From positions 310,001 through 374,000 of the forward strand of contig NZ_AUFT01000008.1 of NCBI RefSeq assembly GCF_000426645.1: a stretch of DNA of 64,000 nt. Reading direction: 5' to 3'. The stretch comes from Nakamurella lactea DSM 19367 (lineage in GTDB: Bacteria; Actinomycetota; Actinomycetes; Mycobacteriales; Nakamurellaceae). Under the pieces are notes generated by a model. The model was not told where the DNA came from and searched no databases. It worked only from the letters and a program-made list of their open reading frames with translations. Shown piece after piece: positions 42,920 through 52,231 of the stretch; within the stretch, counting starts at the first letter, position 1; each line of letters opens with the position of its first letter. The position numbers and the translations under genes are program-made.

Positions 42920-44350
42920 TCAGACCTTGCCGGCCAGCGACACAATGGCCTTGGTGAAGCAGTCCATCGGCGGCGTCACCAGGCCGGCGCCGACCTGGCC
43001 GGTGCCGGCTACCTTGCCGGCCATCCCGGTGTTGATCTGCGGCAGGATGCCCGATCGCAACACCCGGGTGACGTCGACACCTGTTGGTGCGCCGCGGAAC
43101 TCCAGGATCGGCACCGGAAACGCCGGGTTCTCGGTTTCGGTGATCTGGTACATCCGCTGCGTCACCGCCAGGGCATCCGGTACCGCGCCACCGACGAACC
43201 GGACGATGGCCGGCGCGGTCGCCATCACCATGCCGCCGATCCCCATCGTCTCGGTGATCGCCGAGTCGCCGATGTCCGGGTTCGCGTCCTCCGCGCTGAA
43301 ACCGGCCAGGAACAGGCCCTCCGGATAGTTCGCCGGGCCGGTGAACCATTCGTCGTCGGTGCCGGAGACCCGGATGCCGAAGTCGGTGCCGTTGCGGCAC
43401 ATCGCCGTCACCACGGTCGATCCCGGAATCCCGCTCGCCGCGTCACCCATCAGCTTCCCGCAGGGCATCACCAGATTGAGGAAGAAGTGGTCGTTCCCGC
43501 CCATGAAGGCGGCAACGGCCGACACGTCGGCGACCGGCAGACCGGAGGAGATCAATGCCGGCAATACCTCCCGCAGGAACATCAGCGTCCCGGCCCGGTT
43601 GCGGTTGTGCCCCTCGTCGCCCATCTGCACCATCTGGCCGACGATGGCCGAGACGTCGATCTCCTTGCCGGAAGCGACAATCGACCGCACTGCGATCTGC
43701 AGCGCCGGCCCGAGGATGTCCGCCATCCAGCGGAGCCGCTCGATCACCTCGTTCGAGTAAGCGCCGTACCGCAGCACCTTGCCCAGGCCCTCGTTCAGCG
43801 AGCAGTAGGCGACCCGATCCGGATGCTCGGCGTCGACCAGCTTGAACATCCACATCGACGGCGACACCAGGCCGGCCATCGGGCCGACGGCGTGGTGTTC
43901 GTGACACGGCGAGAAGGAAACGCCATCGCCGGCAGCCAGTTTCGCCTCAGCATCGGCGGCATCGGCGGCCAGGCCCTCGAACAACATGGCGCCGATCAGT
44001 GCACCACGCAGCGGTCCCGAGGTGCGATCCCAGGTGATCGGTGGACCGGCGTGGTAGAACTCGCCGGCCGTCATCCCCAATGCCTCCCTGGCCGGCACCA
44101 CGTCGACCAGTACCGCCCGCACGGCCAGCATCCGGGCGGCGGCTTCGGCATTCGCCGCTGCCCGGCGCGGGTCGGCCAGCACTGCGTCCAGCGCGGCCGC
44201 GGTGGCCGCCGGGTCGTCCGACGGCTCGGTGACGGGCGGACGGAAATCCACTGCGGTGACGTCGACCGCCTGCTCGCGCAGGGCGGAGGCAAGCAGGTCG
44301 ATGCCGGCGGTGATCACCGACGGTGGGCCGGCGAGCAGATCGTGAGCCAT
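42920..44350 (-). CDS. DUF1116 protein (YlbE/AllG-like), candidate oxamate carbamoyltransferase subunit
   Basis: This 476-residue protein has the DUF1116 signature regions FSPCHEHHAVGPMAG, MGGNDHFFLNLVMPCGK and TETMGIGGMVMATAPAIV. ATG 44350 shares one base with the fdrA stop (TGATG). It is encoded with FdrA and a DUF2877 protein, the same trio as fdrA-ylbE-ylbF in the E. coli allantoin region, which recent work, from memory, links to oxamate carbamoyltransferase (AllFGH). The reaction would convert oxalurate and phosphate to oxamate and carbamoyl phosphate. No carbamate kinase is seen in the window. Confidence 0.85.
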   Translation of the reverse strand: MAHDLLAGPPSVITAGIDLLASALREQAVDVTAVDFRPPVTEPSDDPAATAAALDAVLADPRRAAANAEAAARMLAVRAVLVDVVPAREALGMTAGEFYHAGPPITWDRTSGPLRGALIGAMLFEGLAADAADAEAKLAAGDGVSFSPCHEHHAVGPMAGLVSPSMWMFKLVDAEHPDRVAYCSLNEGLGKVLRYGAYSNEVIERLRWMADILGPALQIAVRSIVASGKEIDVSAIVGQMVQMGDEGHNRNRAGTLMFLREVLPALISSGLPVADVSAVAAFMGGNDHFFLNLVMPCGKLMGDAASGIPGSTVVTAMCRNGTDFGIRVSGTDDEWFTGPANYPEGLFLAGFSAEDANPDIGDSAITETMGIGGMVMATAPAIVRFVGGAVPDALAVTQRMYQITETENPAFPVPILEFRGAPTGVDVTRVLRSGILPQINTGMAGKVAGTGQVGAGLVTPPMDCFTKAIVSLAGKV

Positions 44351-45936
44351 CAGGCGTCCTTCCCGGAAAGTGGTGCAATGGAGCGGGTCTGCAGCGACGG
44401 ATCGGCGATCGCGGCGGCGGCGCGGGCCGCGGCCGCGTTCGAGGCGTGGACCTGCGCGCCGGCCGCGACCAAGGCCGCCGCCTGCCGTTCCCGGTCCTGC
44501 GGATCGCCGGCGGTGCCGCACAGCGACACCACGACGTCCAGTGGGCGGCCGGCCGCGGCGGCGGTGTCGAGGGCCGCGGCGATGACCGGCGCCAGCAGCG
44601 CCGACGGATCCGGTTCAGCACAGTAGCCCAGCACCACATCCAGCAGGATCACCCGGACGTCGGGGTCGGAAGCCTGTGCTGCCAACAGGTCGAGCTTGAC
44701 CGACGGGTCGATCATCGGATGCGGCCGACCCTTGGTGAACTCGTCGTCGCCGAGGTCGACGACCACTGTGCCCAGGCCGGACAGATGTGGAACACCGTGC
44801 CCCAGCGCTGCCGCCGGCAGCGCAAGCTCCGGGCTGAGCGGGATGTTCGAGCGGATCGGGGTCTGCAGCACGTCACCGATCACCAGCATCGCCTCGTCGG
44901 CCAGCGTTCCGCCGGAGAACAAGCCACGCAATGCGCCGCCCACATCGGATTCGGAGTCGTTGCCGCGTACCGATTCCGGCAGCCAGCTTGGCCATTCGGG
45001 CACCGGCACCTCGAGCGCGCCGAGAACGGCCTCCACCGCCTCGGTGATGTTCGGTCGGCCCTTGCCCAGCAGCACCGGCATGGTCGGTGTCGACACGGTG
45101 GACGCGGCGTCCTGCACCTTCTTGGCGACCGCGAGATGTGGCGGTTTGGAGATGATCACGATGTGATCGGTGTTGGGGTCACCTTCCAGCAGCCTCAGGG
45201 CGGCCAAGGTGCTGCGCGCTGCTACCGGTTCGGACAGGTCCCGACCGCCGACGCCGATCACCTGGGAGATGGCCACCCCGGCCTCGTCCAGCAGCGAGGT
45301 CAGCTGCTGAGCACCGGTACCCGAGGCGGCAATCACTCCGACCGTCGGACCGGAAGTGCTCCCCGCCAACACATTCGCGAAGCCGAGCCCCACACCGCCG
45401 ATCACCGCTGTGCCGCAGTCCGGGCCCATCACGATCACCCCGGCGCGATCGGCGGCCTCCTTGAGTGCCACTTCGTGCTCCACCGGAACGTTGTCGGAGA
45501 AGATCATCACGTGCCGGCCGGCCTCGATGGCGTCCATCGCCTCGCCGATCACCGCCGAGCCGGGCACCGACAGCACCACCACGGCGCTGTCCGGCGCGGC
45601 CTGGGCGGCGGCCCGCACCGAACGAGGCGCCGGGGCGCCGCCGAACCCGGTCGACTGCGCCGGAGCGGCCGCCGCGGCCATGGCGGCGTCGAGCGCGTCC
45701 AGACCGGCCCGGATGGTCGCGTCGTCATCGCCGCGGACGGCCACCAGCAGATCGTTCGGCCCGGCGCCGTCCGGGATAGAGAAGCCAAGCCCGACAGTCA
45801 GTTCGACGTTCAGTTCGGTGGCCATGGCGACCTGGGCCGCCGTCACCCCCGGGGCGGCCGAGACGGCCTGGGCGATGCGCAGCAGGGTCACCGAATCCTG
45901 GTAGACGCCGCGGCGCAGTTCGACATGGTCGGTCAT
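44350..45936 (-). CDS. fdrA: FdrA-family protein (succinyl-CoA-synthetase-like)
   Basis: This 528-residue protein resembles succinyl-CoA synthetase alpha-type folds, with a Rossmann-like region around GRHVMIFSDNVPVEHEVALK and VMGPDCGTAVIGGVGLGFAN, and a second domain around GVIAASGTGAQQLTSLLDE. E. coli FdrA is encoded in the allantoin gene region. It overlaps its upstream neighbour by 4 nt and its downstream neighbour by 1 nt, so the three subunits should be made together. It lies divergent from a PucR gene, in line with purine/ureide control. Confidence 0.88.
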   Translation of the reverse strand: MTDHVELRRGVYQDSVTLLRIAQAVSAAPGVTAAQVAMATELNVELTVGLGFSIPDGAGPNDLLVAVRGDDDATIRAGLDALDAAMAAAAAPAQSTGFGGAPAPRSVRAAAQAAPDSAVVVLSVPGSAVIGEAMDAIEAGRHVMIFSDNVPVEHEVALKEAADRAGVIVMGPDCGTAVIGGVGLGFANVLAGSTSGPTVGVIAASGTGAQQLTSLLDEAGVAISQVIGVGGRDLSEPVAARSTLAALRLLEGDPNTDHIVIISKPPHLAVAKKVQDAASTVSTPTMPVLLGKGRPNITEAVEAVLGALEVPVPEWPSWLPESVRGNDSESDVGGALRGLFSGGTLADEAMLVIGDVLQTPIRSNIPLSPELALPAAALGHGVPHLSGLGTVVVDLGDDEFTKGRPHPMIDPSVKLDLLAAQASDPDVRVILLDVVLGYCAEPDPSALLAPVIAAALDTAAAAGRPLDVVVSLCGTAGDPQDRERQAAALVAAGAQVHASNAAAARAAAAIADPSLQTRSIAPLSGKDA

Positions 45937-46847
45937 GGTGCGACCTTTCTGATGGCGGTCGGGTTGATCGGGAAGCGGATGGTCCGGCCGGGCATGGAAG
46001 GGCGGGGCAGTAAGCGGGTGGACGGCGTCAGCCCCAGGACGAGTCCGGTGAGCAGGTCGGCCCCGGACGTGTGCCCGATGCCGAGCAGTGCGTCGAGGGC
46101 CTTCCGCAACATGGCGCGATGCCGGTCGCAGTTCGGGTCGTCGCGGATCGCATGGATCGCGCCGAGGAGCCGCAGGGCCTCGGTCGAGCCGTGCCCGGCG
46201 GCGGCAAGCCGGAGCAGATCCACCGACACCGCGGTGGTCCGGTCGGCGGCGTCCGGGCCGATCGCCTGGCGGACTTGCTGCAGCAGTAATCGCCGGCCGG
46301 CCGCCCGCAGCCCGACCATCAATCCGGCCAGGACGTCGTCACCCCCGGGCGTCAGCCCCTTGCCGAGGCCGACCAGCCCACGGACCGCCGGCCGAAGGTC
46401 GGTGGCGGCCGGATCACCGCCGGCCAATGCCGCGGCCAGTTCGGAAACCCGTTGCCGCGGAACGCCGATCGGCGAACCGGCGGCGTGCGCGGAGACCAGA
46501 TCGAGCACCTCGGCGGTGGACCGGACAGCCGGGACGGCGGTCCGCCAGGTCCTGGCCAGCCGGTACCGATCGGAGGTGGTCACGATCTCCCTGGCGCCGA
46601 GCGTCACCGGCTGACCGGCCCGCAGACCCGCGAACGGCCGCAGGTGTGCCGACAGCGGCACCCGCACCCCGTTCGGCGAGCCGCCGGCCTGCAGGCTCAA
46701 CAGGGCAACGATGCGAGGCCCGGCGCCGTCGGCGTTCACCGCGAGCAGCGCGGCCGAGCGGAACACCGCCAGCACCGAGCCGGCGGTCGGCGGCCCGGTG
46801 AGCAGCGGGGTCAGCGGAGCTGCCGCGGCTACCGGTCTGGAGGTCAC
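45933..46847 (-). CDS. DUF2877 protein (YlbF/AllH-like)
   Basis: This 304-residue protein has the family motifs GLGKGLTPGGDDVLAGLMVGL (residues about 161-180) and GIGHTSGADLLTGLVLG (256-272). The GTG start at 46847 gives the normal length; a longer open frame continues far upstream but there it is antisense to the PucR gene. It is the first gene of the operon with FdrA and DUF1116 and overlaps fdrA by 4 nt. Its role in the carbamoyltransferase complex is inferred from conserved gene association. Confidence 0.8.
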   Translation of the reverse strand: MTSRPVAAAAPLTPLLTGPPTAGSVLAVFRSAALLAVNADGAGPRIVALLSLQAGGSPNGVRVPLSAHLRPFAGLRAGQPVTLGAREIVTTSDRYRLARTWRTAVPAVRSTAEVLDLVSAHAAGSPIGVPRQRVSELAAALAGGDPAATDLRPAVRGLVGLGKGLTPGGDDVLAGLMVGLRAAGRRLLLQQVRQAIGPDAADRTTAVSVDLLRLAAAGHGSTEALRLLGAIHAIRDDPNCDRHRAMLRKALDALLGIGHTSGADLLTGLVLGLTPSTRLLPRPSMPGRTIRFPINPTAIRKVAP

Positions 46848-46866
46848 TCGGCTGACGCTAGACGCG

Positions 46867-46906
46867 CCCGTCGTCACCCCCCATGACAAGATTTGACGAC
46901 GACGGG
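46867..46906. promoter_or_regulatory. Inverted repeat in the pucR/DUF2877 divergent region
   Basis: CCCGTCGTC (46867-46875) and GACGACGGG (46898-46906) are exact reverse complements separated by 22 bp, in the 102-bp space between the divergent start codons. It is a candidate PucR operator. Confidence 0.45.
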
Positions 46907-46949
46907 GCAGAACGGCGGTGGATTCCGCTAAGAATGATCGGAGATCGCC

Positions 46950-48605
46950 ATGGCCGGAGCAGGCCGCCCGACCCACGACCGGCAGGAGCTGATCCGCGGC
47001 ATCACCGTGCGTGAAGTGCTCGAGCAGCCGGCGATGTCCGGCGCCAAAGTGCTGGCCGGCGGCACCGGTCTGGACCGGATGGTGCGATTCGTCAACATCA
47101 TGGAGGTGCCGGATGTACTGCCCTGGACCAAGGCCGACGAGCTGCTGCTGACCACCGGCTATCCGCTGCGCGCCACACCGGACTCGTTGGAGGACCTGGT
47201 CGCCCAGCTGGATGCCAAGGGCCTGGCCGGGATCGCCATCAAGCTCGGCAGATACATCGACCAGCTGCCGGCGGAGATGATCGCGGTCGCCGATCGACGC
47301 GGCTTCCCGGTCCTGCAGATTCCGGACGGCGTCGGCTTCGACGAGATCCTCAACCAGATCCTGTCCGAGGTACTCGGCCGGCACGCGGCCCTGCTGTCCA
47401 GGGCGGCGAGCGCGCACAACGAACTGCTGCAGCACGTGCTGCACGGCGGTGGACTGCCCGAAGTACTGCAGGCGATGCCGAGTCAACTCGGTGGCGAGCA
47501 CATCAGTGTGCTGCACATCGACCGCAGCGGCCGGGCCACCGTGCGGGTCGGCGCGGATCTGCCGGACAGTGCCGCGGCCATGTTCGACGCCGACGGGCTG
47601 TTCCGCACCACCGCATTCCGGCACGGCAGGCACCGGGTGGGCGACGCCAGGGTGCTGGTCGCATCGGTGGTGGCGGCCGAGGACCACGGCGATCTGGTCG
47701 CCGTGCGTACCGACACCGAGTGGGACGACCAGGACGTGATCGCCCTTGAACGCGGCGCGACGGTAGCCGCGTTGGTGGTGGCCAGGGAGCTGGCGGTGGC
47801 CGCGGTCGAGGGCAAGTACCGCGGCGACTTCCTGCGGGATGTGCTGTCCGGCAGGGTGATTCCGGAGGCGGCGATCCGCGGCGCGCAACCGTTCGGCTGG
47901 GATTTGAACGGTCCGCTGGTGGTGGTGGTGGCGGCCGGAGCCACCCAGTCGGTGGACGACTCGACCCGCCGCCGGCGGGCCGAGCAGTTGGCCGGATCCT
48001 GGGAGTCCTGGGTGCGACGGTGGGATCCGGCGGCGGCGGTCGCGGCCTTCGCGACCGAGGCCGTCGCCGTGCTGCACTCGCCGGACGGCACGGTACCCAG
48101 CTCGCAACGGCTGACCGAGCTGATGGGCGGCTTGGCCTCGCCGGCCGCGCCTTTCGACGGATTGCTCGGGGTGTCGCGCGTGGTACCCGATGCCGCCGGG
48201 TTGCCGGCCGCCTACGGACAGGCCTGGGAAGCGGTCCGGGTCGGGCGCCGGTTGTCCGGCGCCGGCACGGTGTCGAGGTTCGACGATCTCGGCCTCTACC
48301 GGCTGCTGTCGCTGGTGCCAGAATCGGCGGAGCTGCGCTCGTTCCTGACCGACACGCTCGGCCCGTTGGCCGAACCGGAAGGCGATGTCGAGGCCGACGA
48401 ACTGCGCCGCACCCTGCAGGTCCTGCTGGACACCAACCTCAACGTCGCGCAGACCGCCCGCCGGTTGCATTTCCACTACAACACGCTGCGCTATCGGATC
48501 GGCAAGCTGGAACGGTTGCTCGGCTCGTTCACCACCGACGCCCGGCTACGCGCCGATCTCACGGTGGCGCTGCATGTCTGGCAGATGCGGGTGGCGCACG
48601 ACTGA
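46950..48605 (+). CDS. pucR: PucR-family purine-catabolism regulator
   Basis: This 551-residue regulator has the classical PucR N-terminal domain (about 18-125, ITVREVLEQ, then RFVNIMEVPDVLPW), a CdaR-type middle (about 280-430) and a C-terminal HTH_30 (about 488-545) with NVAQTARRLHFHYNTLRYRIGKLERL. It is divergent from the fdrA operon and upstream of a nucleobase permease, so it probably controls both. Unlike the other two PucR-like proteins in the window it keeps the true PucR domain. The effector is likely a purine-pathway metabolite, by analogy. Confidence 0.88.
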   Translation: MAGAGRPTHDRQELIRGITVREVLEQPAMSGAKVLAGGTGLDRMVRFVNIMEVPDVLPWTKADELLLTTGYPLRATPDSLEDLVAQLDAKGLAGIAIKLGRYIDQLPAEMIAVADRRGFPVLQIPDGVGFDEILNQILSEVLGRHAALLSRAASAHNELLQHVLHGGGLPEVLQAMPSQLGGEHISVLHIDRSGRATVRVGADLPDSAAAMFDADGLFRTTAFRHGRHRVGDARVLVASVVAAEDHGDLVAVRTDTEWDDQDVIALERGATVAALVVARELAVAAVEGKYRGDFLRDVLSGRVIPEAAIRGAQPFGWDLNGPLVVVVAAGATQSVDDSTRRRRAEQLAGSWESWVRRWDPAAAVAAFATEAVAVLHSPDGTVPSSQRLTELMGGLASPAAPFDGLLGVSRVVPDAAGLPAAYGQAWEAVRVGRRLSGAGTVSRFDDLGLYRLLSLVPESAELRSFLTDTLGPLAEPEGDVEADELRRTLQVLLDTNLNVAQTARRLHFHYNTLRYRIGKLERLLGSFTTDARLRADLTVALHVWQMRVAHD

Positions 48606-48976
48606 ACCGTCGATCGCCAATTGATCGGGCGGGCACAGGGTGCTGGCGTCGGCGGTCGAATCGCGAGGGAAGTATCGGCGAATCTAGTGCCAACGCAAGA
48701 ATGTCCTAGCGATTGATATCGGCCGCGAGCTGCGGTCGGTAGCGCCCGGGTGCACCCGTACGGATGACGGCCGACCCGGCGGGAGACTCGGTGTGACGGA
48801 GTGCACAATCCAACCGGGCAGACACTGGCAGATCTCACCCAACGGGCGATGGCCGGGTGGCGTTAGCGTTCCGCGAGTCCGGACCACAGCGGGTGAAGTT
48901 GTGCCGTGCGGTGGGTCCCCGGATCCGCGCACCGTCGTTGTTGCCCGCAGCGTCTGCGGCATACCAAGGAGGCACC
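48606..48976. other. 371-bp intergenic region upstream of the permease
   Basis: No gene is visible. A perfect AAGGAGG ribosome site (48966-48972) precedes the permease ATG. The sequence around 48690-48720 is AT-richer (GCGATTGATATCGG) and may hold the promoter. I see no riboswitch-like structure. Confidence 0.35.
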
Positions 48977-50437
48977 ATGGCCATCGGCTGGAAACCCGTC
49001 GCGAAAGATCTGCCGCCGGGGGCGGTGGTCAGGCCGAATGAGCGGCTGAGCTGGCCGAAGACCATCGGCATCGGCGCCCAGCACGTGGTGGCAATGTTCG
49101 GGGCGACCTTCGTCTTCCCGCTGATCATGGGCCTGGACGCGAACCTGGCCATCATGATGTCCGGCGTCTGCACGATCCTGTTCCTGCTCATCGTCAACGG
49201 CAAGATTCCCAGCTACCTGGGGACGTCGGCCTCGTTCGTCGGTGCCGTGGTGGCGATCCGGGCCGGCGGCGGAACCAGCGGCAACGTGACCGGCGCGATC
49301 CTGGTGGCCGGCGCGGTGCTGGCCCTGGTCGGCGTGCTGGTGCACTTCGTCGGAGCCGGCGTCCTGCGCAAGGTGCTGCCGCCGGTGGTCAGCGGCGCGG
49401 TCGTCATGCTCATCGGTTTCAACCTCGCCCCGGTGGTCGCCGGCACCTACTGGCCGCAGGACGAGGGCGTCGCGCTGCTGACGATGGTCTTCACCATCAT
49501 CGCGGCGGTCGCTTTCCGCGGGTTCTGGTCGCGGATCGCCATCTTCCTGGCCCTGATCTTCGGCTACGTGCTGTCCTGGATCCTGGACAAGGCGGTCGGC
49601 GAGATCACCTCCTACTCGGCGGCGGCCGGCGAGGTGACCACGCACTTCCGGGTGGACCTTTCCGGCGTCGGCAAGGCCGATTGGTTCGGATTCCCGACCC
49701 TGCACTCCCCGGACTTCAAGGTCAGCTTCATCCTGCTCGCGCTGCCCGGCGTGATCGCGCTGATCGCCGAGAACACCGGTCACGTCCGGGCCGTCGCCGA
49801 GATGACCGGCGACGACCTCGACCCGTACATGGGCCGGGCGCTGTTCGCCGACGGCATCGGCACCACGCTGGCCTCGGCCGTCGGCGGTTCACCGACCACC
49901 ACCTACGCCGAGAACATCGGGGTGATGGCGGCGACCAGGGTCTACTCGACGGCCGCCTACTGGGTGGCCGCGATCGTGGCGATCCTGCTAGGGCTGATCC
50001 CGAAGTTCGGCGCCATCGTCAACGCCACCCCTGGCGGGGTGCTCGGCGGCATCACCGTGGTGCTGTACGGCATGATCGGCCTGCTCGGCGCCAAGATCTG
50101 GAAGGAGAACCGGGTCGACTTCGGCAATCCGGTGAACCTGGTGCCGATCGCCGCCGGCCTGATCGCCGGTATCGGCGGCGTCACCTGGCACATCGGCTCG
50201 TCGTTCGAGCTCGGCGGGATCGCGCTCGGCTCCATCGTGGCGATCGTCGGCTTCCACATCGCCCGCTGGCTGGCACCGAAAGAACTGCAGGAGCCGCTGG
50301 TCGGCGACCGGGTCTACGTCGGCGGCACCGGACCCTCGCTGGGCAAGGTCACCACCGCCGAAGGGGACATGCATCCGTTCCAGGAAGACACCGATGACGA
50401 CGCCGGCTCAGATGGCCGGGGCCGACACGGGCGCTGA
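48977..50437 (+). CDS. NCS2-family nucleobase permease (uracil-type signature)
   Basis: This 486-residue transporter has about 12-14 membrane segments, opens with QHVVAMFGATFVFPLIMG and carries the substrate-site motif TTTYAENIGVMAATRVYS. In NCS2 proteins the ENIGV form is typical of uracil permeases (UraA-like), whereas xanthine/urate members have QN at this position. ATG 48977 has a strong AAGGAGG. It lies downstream of pucR, so a purine or ureide substrate is suggested by context but not by the motif. The hydrophilic C-terminal tail of about 45 residues is acidic. Confidence 0.85.
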   Translation: MAIGWKPVAKDLPPGAVVRPNERLSWPKTIGIGAQHVVAMFGATFVFPLIMGLDANLAIMMSGVCTILFLLIVNGKIPSYLGTSASFVGAVVAIRAGGGTSGNVTGAILVAGAVLALVGVLVHFVGAGVLRKVLPPVVSGAVVMLIGFNLAPVVAGTYWPQDEGVALLTMVFTIIAAVAFRGFWSRIAIFLALIFGYVLSWILDKAVGEITSYSAAAGEVTTHFRVDLSGVGKADWFGFPTLHSPDFKVSFILLALPGVIALIAENTGHVRAVAEMTGDDLDPYMGRALFADGIGTTLASAVGGSPTTTYAENIGVMAATRVYSTAAYWVAAIVAILLGLIPKFGAIVNATPGGVLGGITVVLYGMIGLLGAKIWKENRVDFGNPVNLVPIAAGLIAGIGGVTWHIGSSFELGGIALGSIVAIVGFHIARWLAPKELQEPLVGDRVYVGGTGPSLGKVTTAEGDMHPFQEDTDDDAGSDGRGRHGR

Positions 50438-50458
50438 TCGGCGCGGATGAGTCGGCCC

Positions 50459-52231
50459 TCAGTCGCCGACGCGCTCGAACACCCCGACCGGCCACACCGT
50501 CACCGAACGGGCCCTGGCCCGCCCGGTGACGTCGAAGTTCACCCAGCTGTTGGCGTCGCCGGTGACCGCAAAGGTGGTGCCCTGGTGCAGCTCCAGCGGC
50601 GTGGCCGGATTCGGTCCGATCGCCAGCGTCAGACCGGTGTCGCCTTCGCCCTCGGCCACGACCGCGTCGAGCGGTCCCAGCCGGTACCGGCCGGCCAGCC
50701 GGGACGCGGTCGAATCGGGCAGGTCCAACGGCTGACGGGTGAAGACCACCGGCTCGACGGTCGGCTCCAGCAGCAGTGAAACCGCGTGCACCCGGCCGTC
50801 GAAGTCGGCCTCGAACCGGCCGGGGAAGCGAAGGTCCTTGACCTCGTCGCGCAACTCGAACGCGTCCAGGTGCACCGGTTCGAGCGCCAGCTGATAGCCG
50901 TGCAGGGTGCAGTCCAGCCGTCGGCCGGACCGGGTGACCTCGAGCGCCCCGTAGGCCGGATGGTGGTAACTGCCGACGTAGTCGGCGGTCGGTCGGGGCC
51001 GCGGCGCGCCGCCGGCCACGCTGATCCGGCGATTGGCAGCAGCATTCGGCTGGTGCACCATCAGGTCGTAGAGCTCGGCGAACCGTTCGCCCCACGGCGG
51101 CGGCTGCCGCCCGAGTAGCTCGTCGACGACGGCGAGCGGGATGGCGTCCCGGGCGCCGTTCACGTCCAGGTTCGACAGCACGACGATCCCGATGCCGGCC
51201 GCCGGCACCATGCTGACGATGCTGCTGAAACCGTCCAGGTTGCCCCCGTGGGAAATCACGGTGGTGCCGCGGTAGTCGTCGATCGACCAGCCGAAGCCGT
51301 AGCCCCGAGAGGTCCATTCGGGCCACCTGACCGGCGGCTCCGGCTTGAGCATCGCCGGCCGCTGCAGCTTGCCGACCGTCGCCGGAGTCGGCAGTCCGTT
51401 GCCGGTCACCGACGCCGGATCCAGATTGAACGCCAACCAGGCCAGCATGTCGTCCAGGTTGGAAACCAGGCTTCCAGCCGGCCCGCAGGCGTCCACCGAT
51501 TCCAATGGGATCGGTCGCGTCTCGCCGTTCCGTAGCGCGTAACCCAGGCTGTGATCAGCCGGTCGCCGCTGGGACAGGCCGGTCAGTGTAGAAGTCATTC
51601 CCAGCGGCGACAGGACCCGTTGGTGCAGAGCGTCTTCCCAGCTGCTGCCGGATGCGCTGCCGGCGATGTGCCCGGCCAGCACGAACATCAGGTTGTTGTA
51701 CTGCCAGCCCTGACGCAATTGCAGGCTCGGCTGCAGATGGGCCAGGCCGGCGATCAGCGCCTCCCGATCGAGTTCGTCGTTGTGGTACCAGATCAGGTCG
51801 TGCCGAGGGAGACCGGAGCGGTGCGACAGCATGTCGGCAAGGGTGAGTTGTTCGGCGGCGGCGGTGTCGGTCAGCCGCAGGCCGGGCCGATAGGTGCGTG
51901 CCGGCGCTTCCCACGACAGAGTGCCTTCGTCGACCAGGCCGCCGACCAGGGCAGCGGTGAACGCCTTGGTGCAAGAGGCGATCGGGAACAGCGTCCGGGT
52001 GGTCACCGGCTTGCCGGTTGCGACGTTGCGCAGGCCGAATCCCCGGGCCAGCAACACCGTGCCGTCCCGGACCACCCCGACCGCGGCGCCCGGGACCCCG
52101 GCCGTCGCCAGTTCCGCCTCGATTACCGCGGTCAGTCGTTCCGCCATGGCCCGATCGACGGTTGCCGGTCGGGAACCGCCGGTCCGGGAGGATCGGGAAG
52201 GTTTGGAGGCGGTGGTTCGCGCGTTCGCCAT
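50459..52231 (-). CDS. Beta-lactamase-fold serine hydrolase with C-terminal accessory domains
   Basis: This 590-residue class-C-type hydrolase has S86-C-T-K89, Y178-N-N180 and H328-G-G330, then two lipocalin/DUF3471-like C-terminal segments (about 380-590, PTADYVGSYHHPAYGALEV and ASRLAGRYRLGPLD). There is no signal peptide. Its ATG shares a base with the stop of the upstream binding-protein gene (TGATG), so it is translationally coupled to a peptide-binding lipoprotein, which argues for a substrate brought in by that transporter. It is functionally parallel to the hydrolase at 4029. Confidence 0.82.
   Translation of the reverse strand: MANARTTASKPSRSSRTGGSRPATVDRAMAERLTAVIEAELATAGVPGAAVGVVRDGTVLLARGFGLRNVATGKPVTTRTLFPIASCTKAFTAALVGGLVDEGTLSWEAPARTYRPGLRLTDTAAAEQLTLADMLSHRSGLPRHDLIWYHNDELDREALIAGLAHLQPSLQLRQGWQYNNLMFVLAGHIAGSASGSSWEDALHQRVLSPLGMTSTLTGLSQRRPADHSLGYALRNGETRPIPLESVDACGPAGSLVSNLDDMLAWLAFNLDPASVTGNGLPTPATVGKLQRPAMLKPEPPVRWPEWTSRGYGFGWSIDDYRGTTVISHGGNLDGFSSIVSMVPAAGIGIVVLSNLDVNGARDAIPLAVVDELLGRQPPPWGERFAELYDLMVHQPNAAANRRISVAGGAPRPRPTADYVGSYHHPAYGALEVTRSGRRLDCTLHGYQLALEPVHLDAFELRDEVKDLRFPGRFEADFDGRVHAVSLLLEPTVEPVVFTRQPLDLPDSTASRLAGRYRLGPLDAVVAEGEGDTGLTLAIGPNPATPLELHQGTTFAVTGDANSWVNFDVTGRARARSVTVWPVGVFERVGD

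Noticed and set aside
44323..46614. 763-codon plus-strand frame over fdrA and DUF2877
   Set aside because: Antisense of three well-conserved genes and with no recognisable domain.
46848..48476. N-terminal extension of the DUF2877 frame by more than 500 codons
   Set aside because: The extension is antisense to pucR; the normal family length is obtained with GTG 46847.
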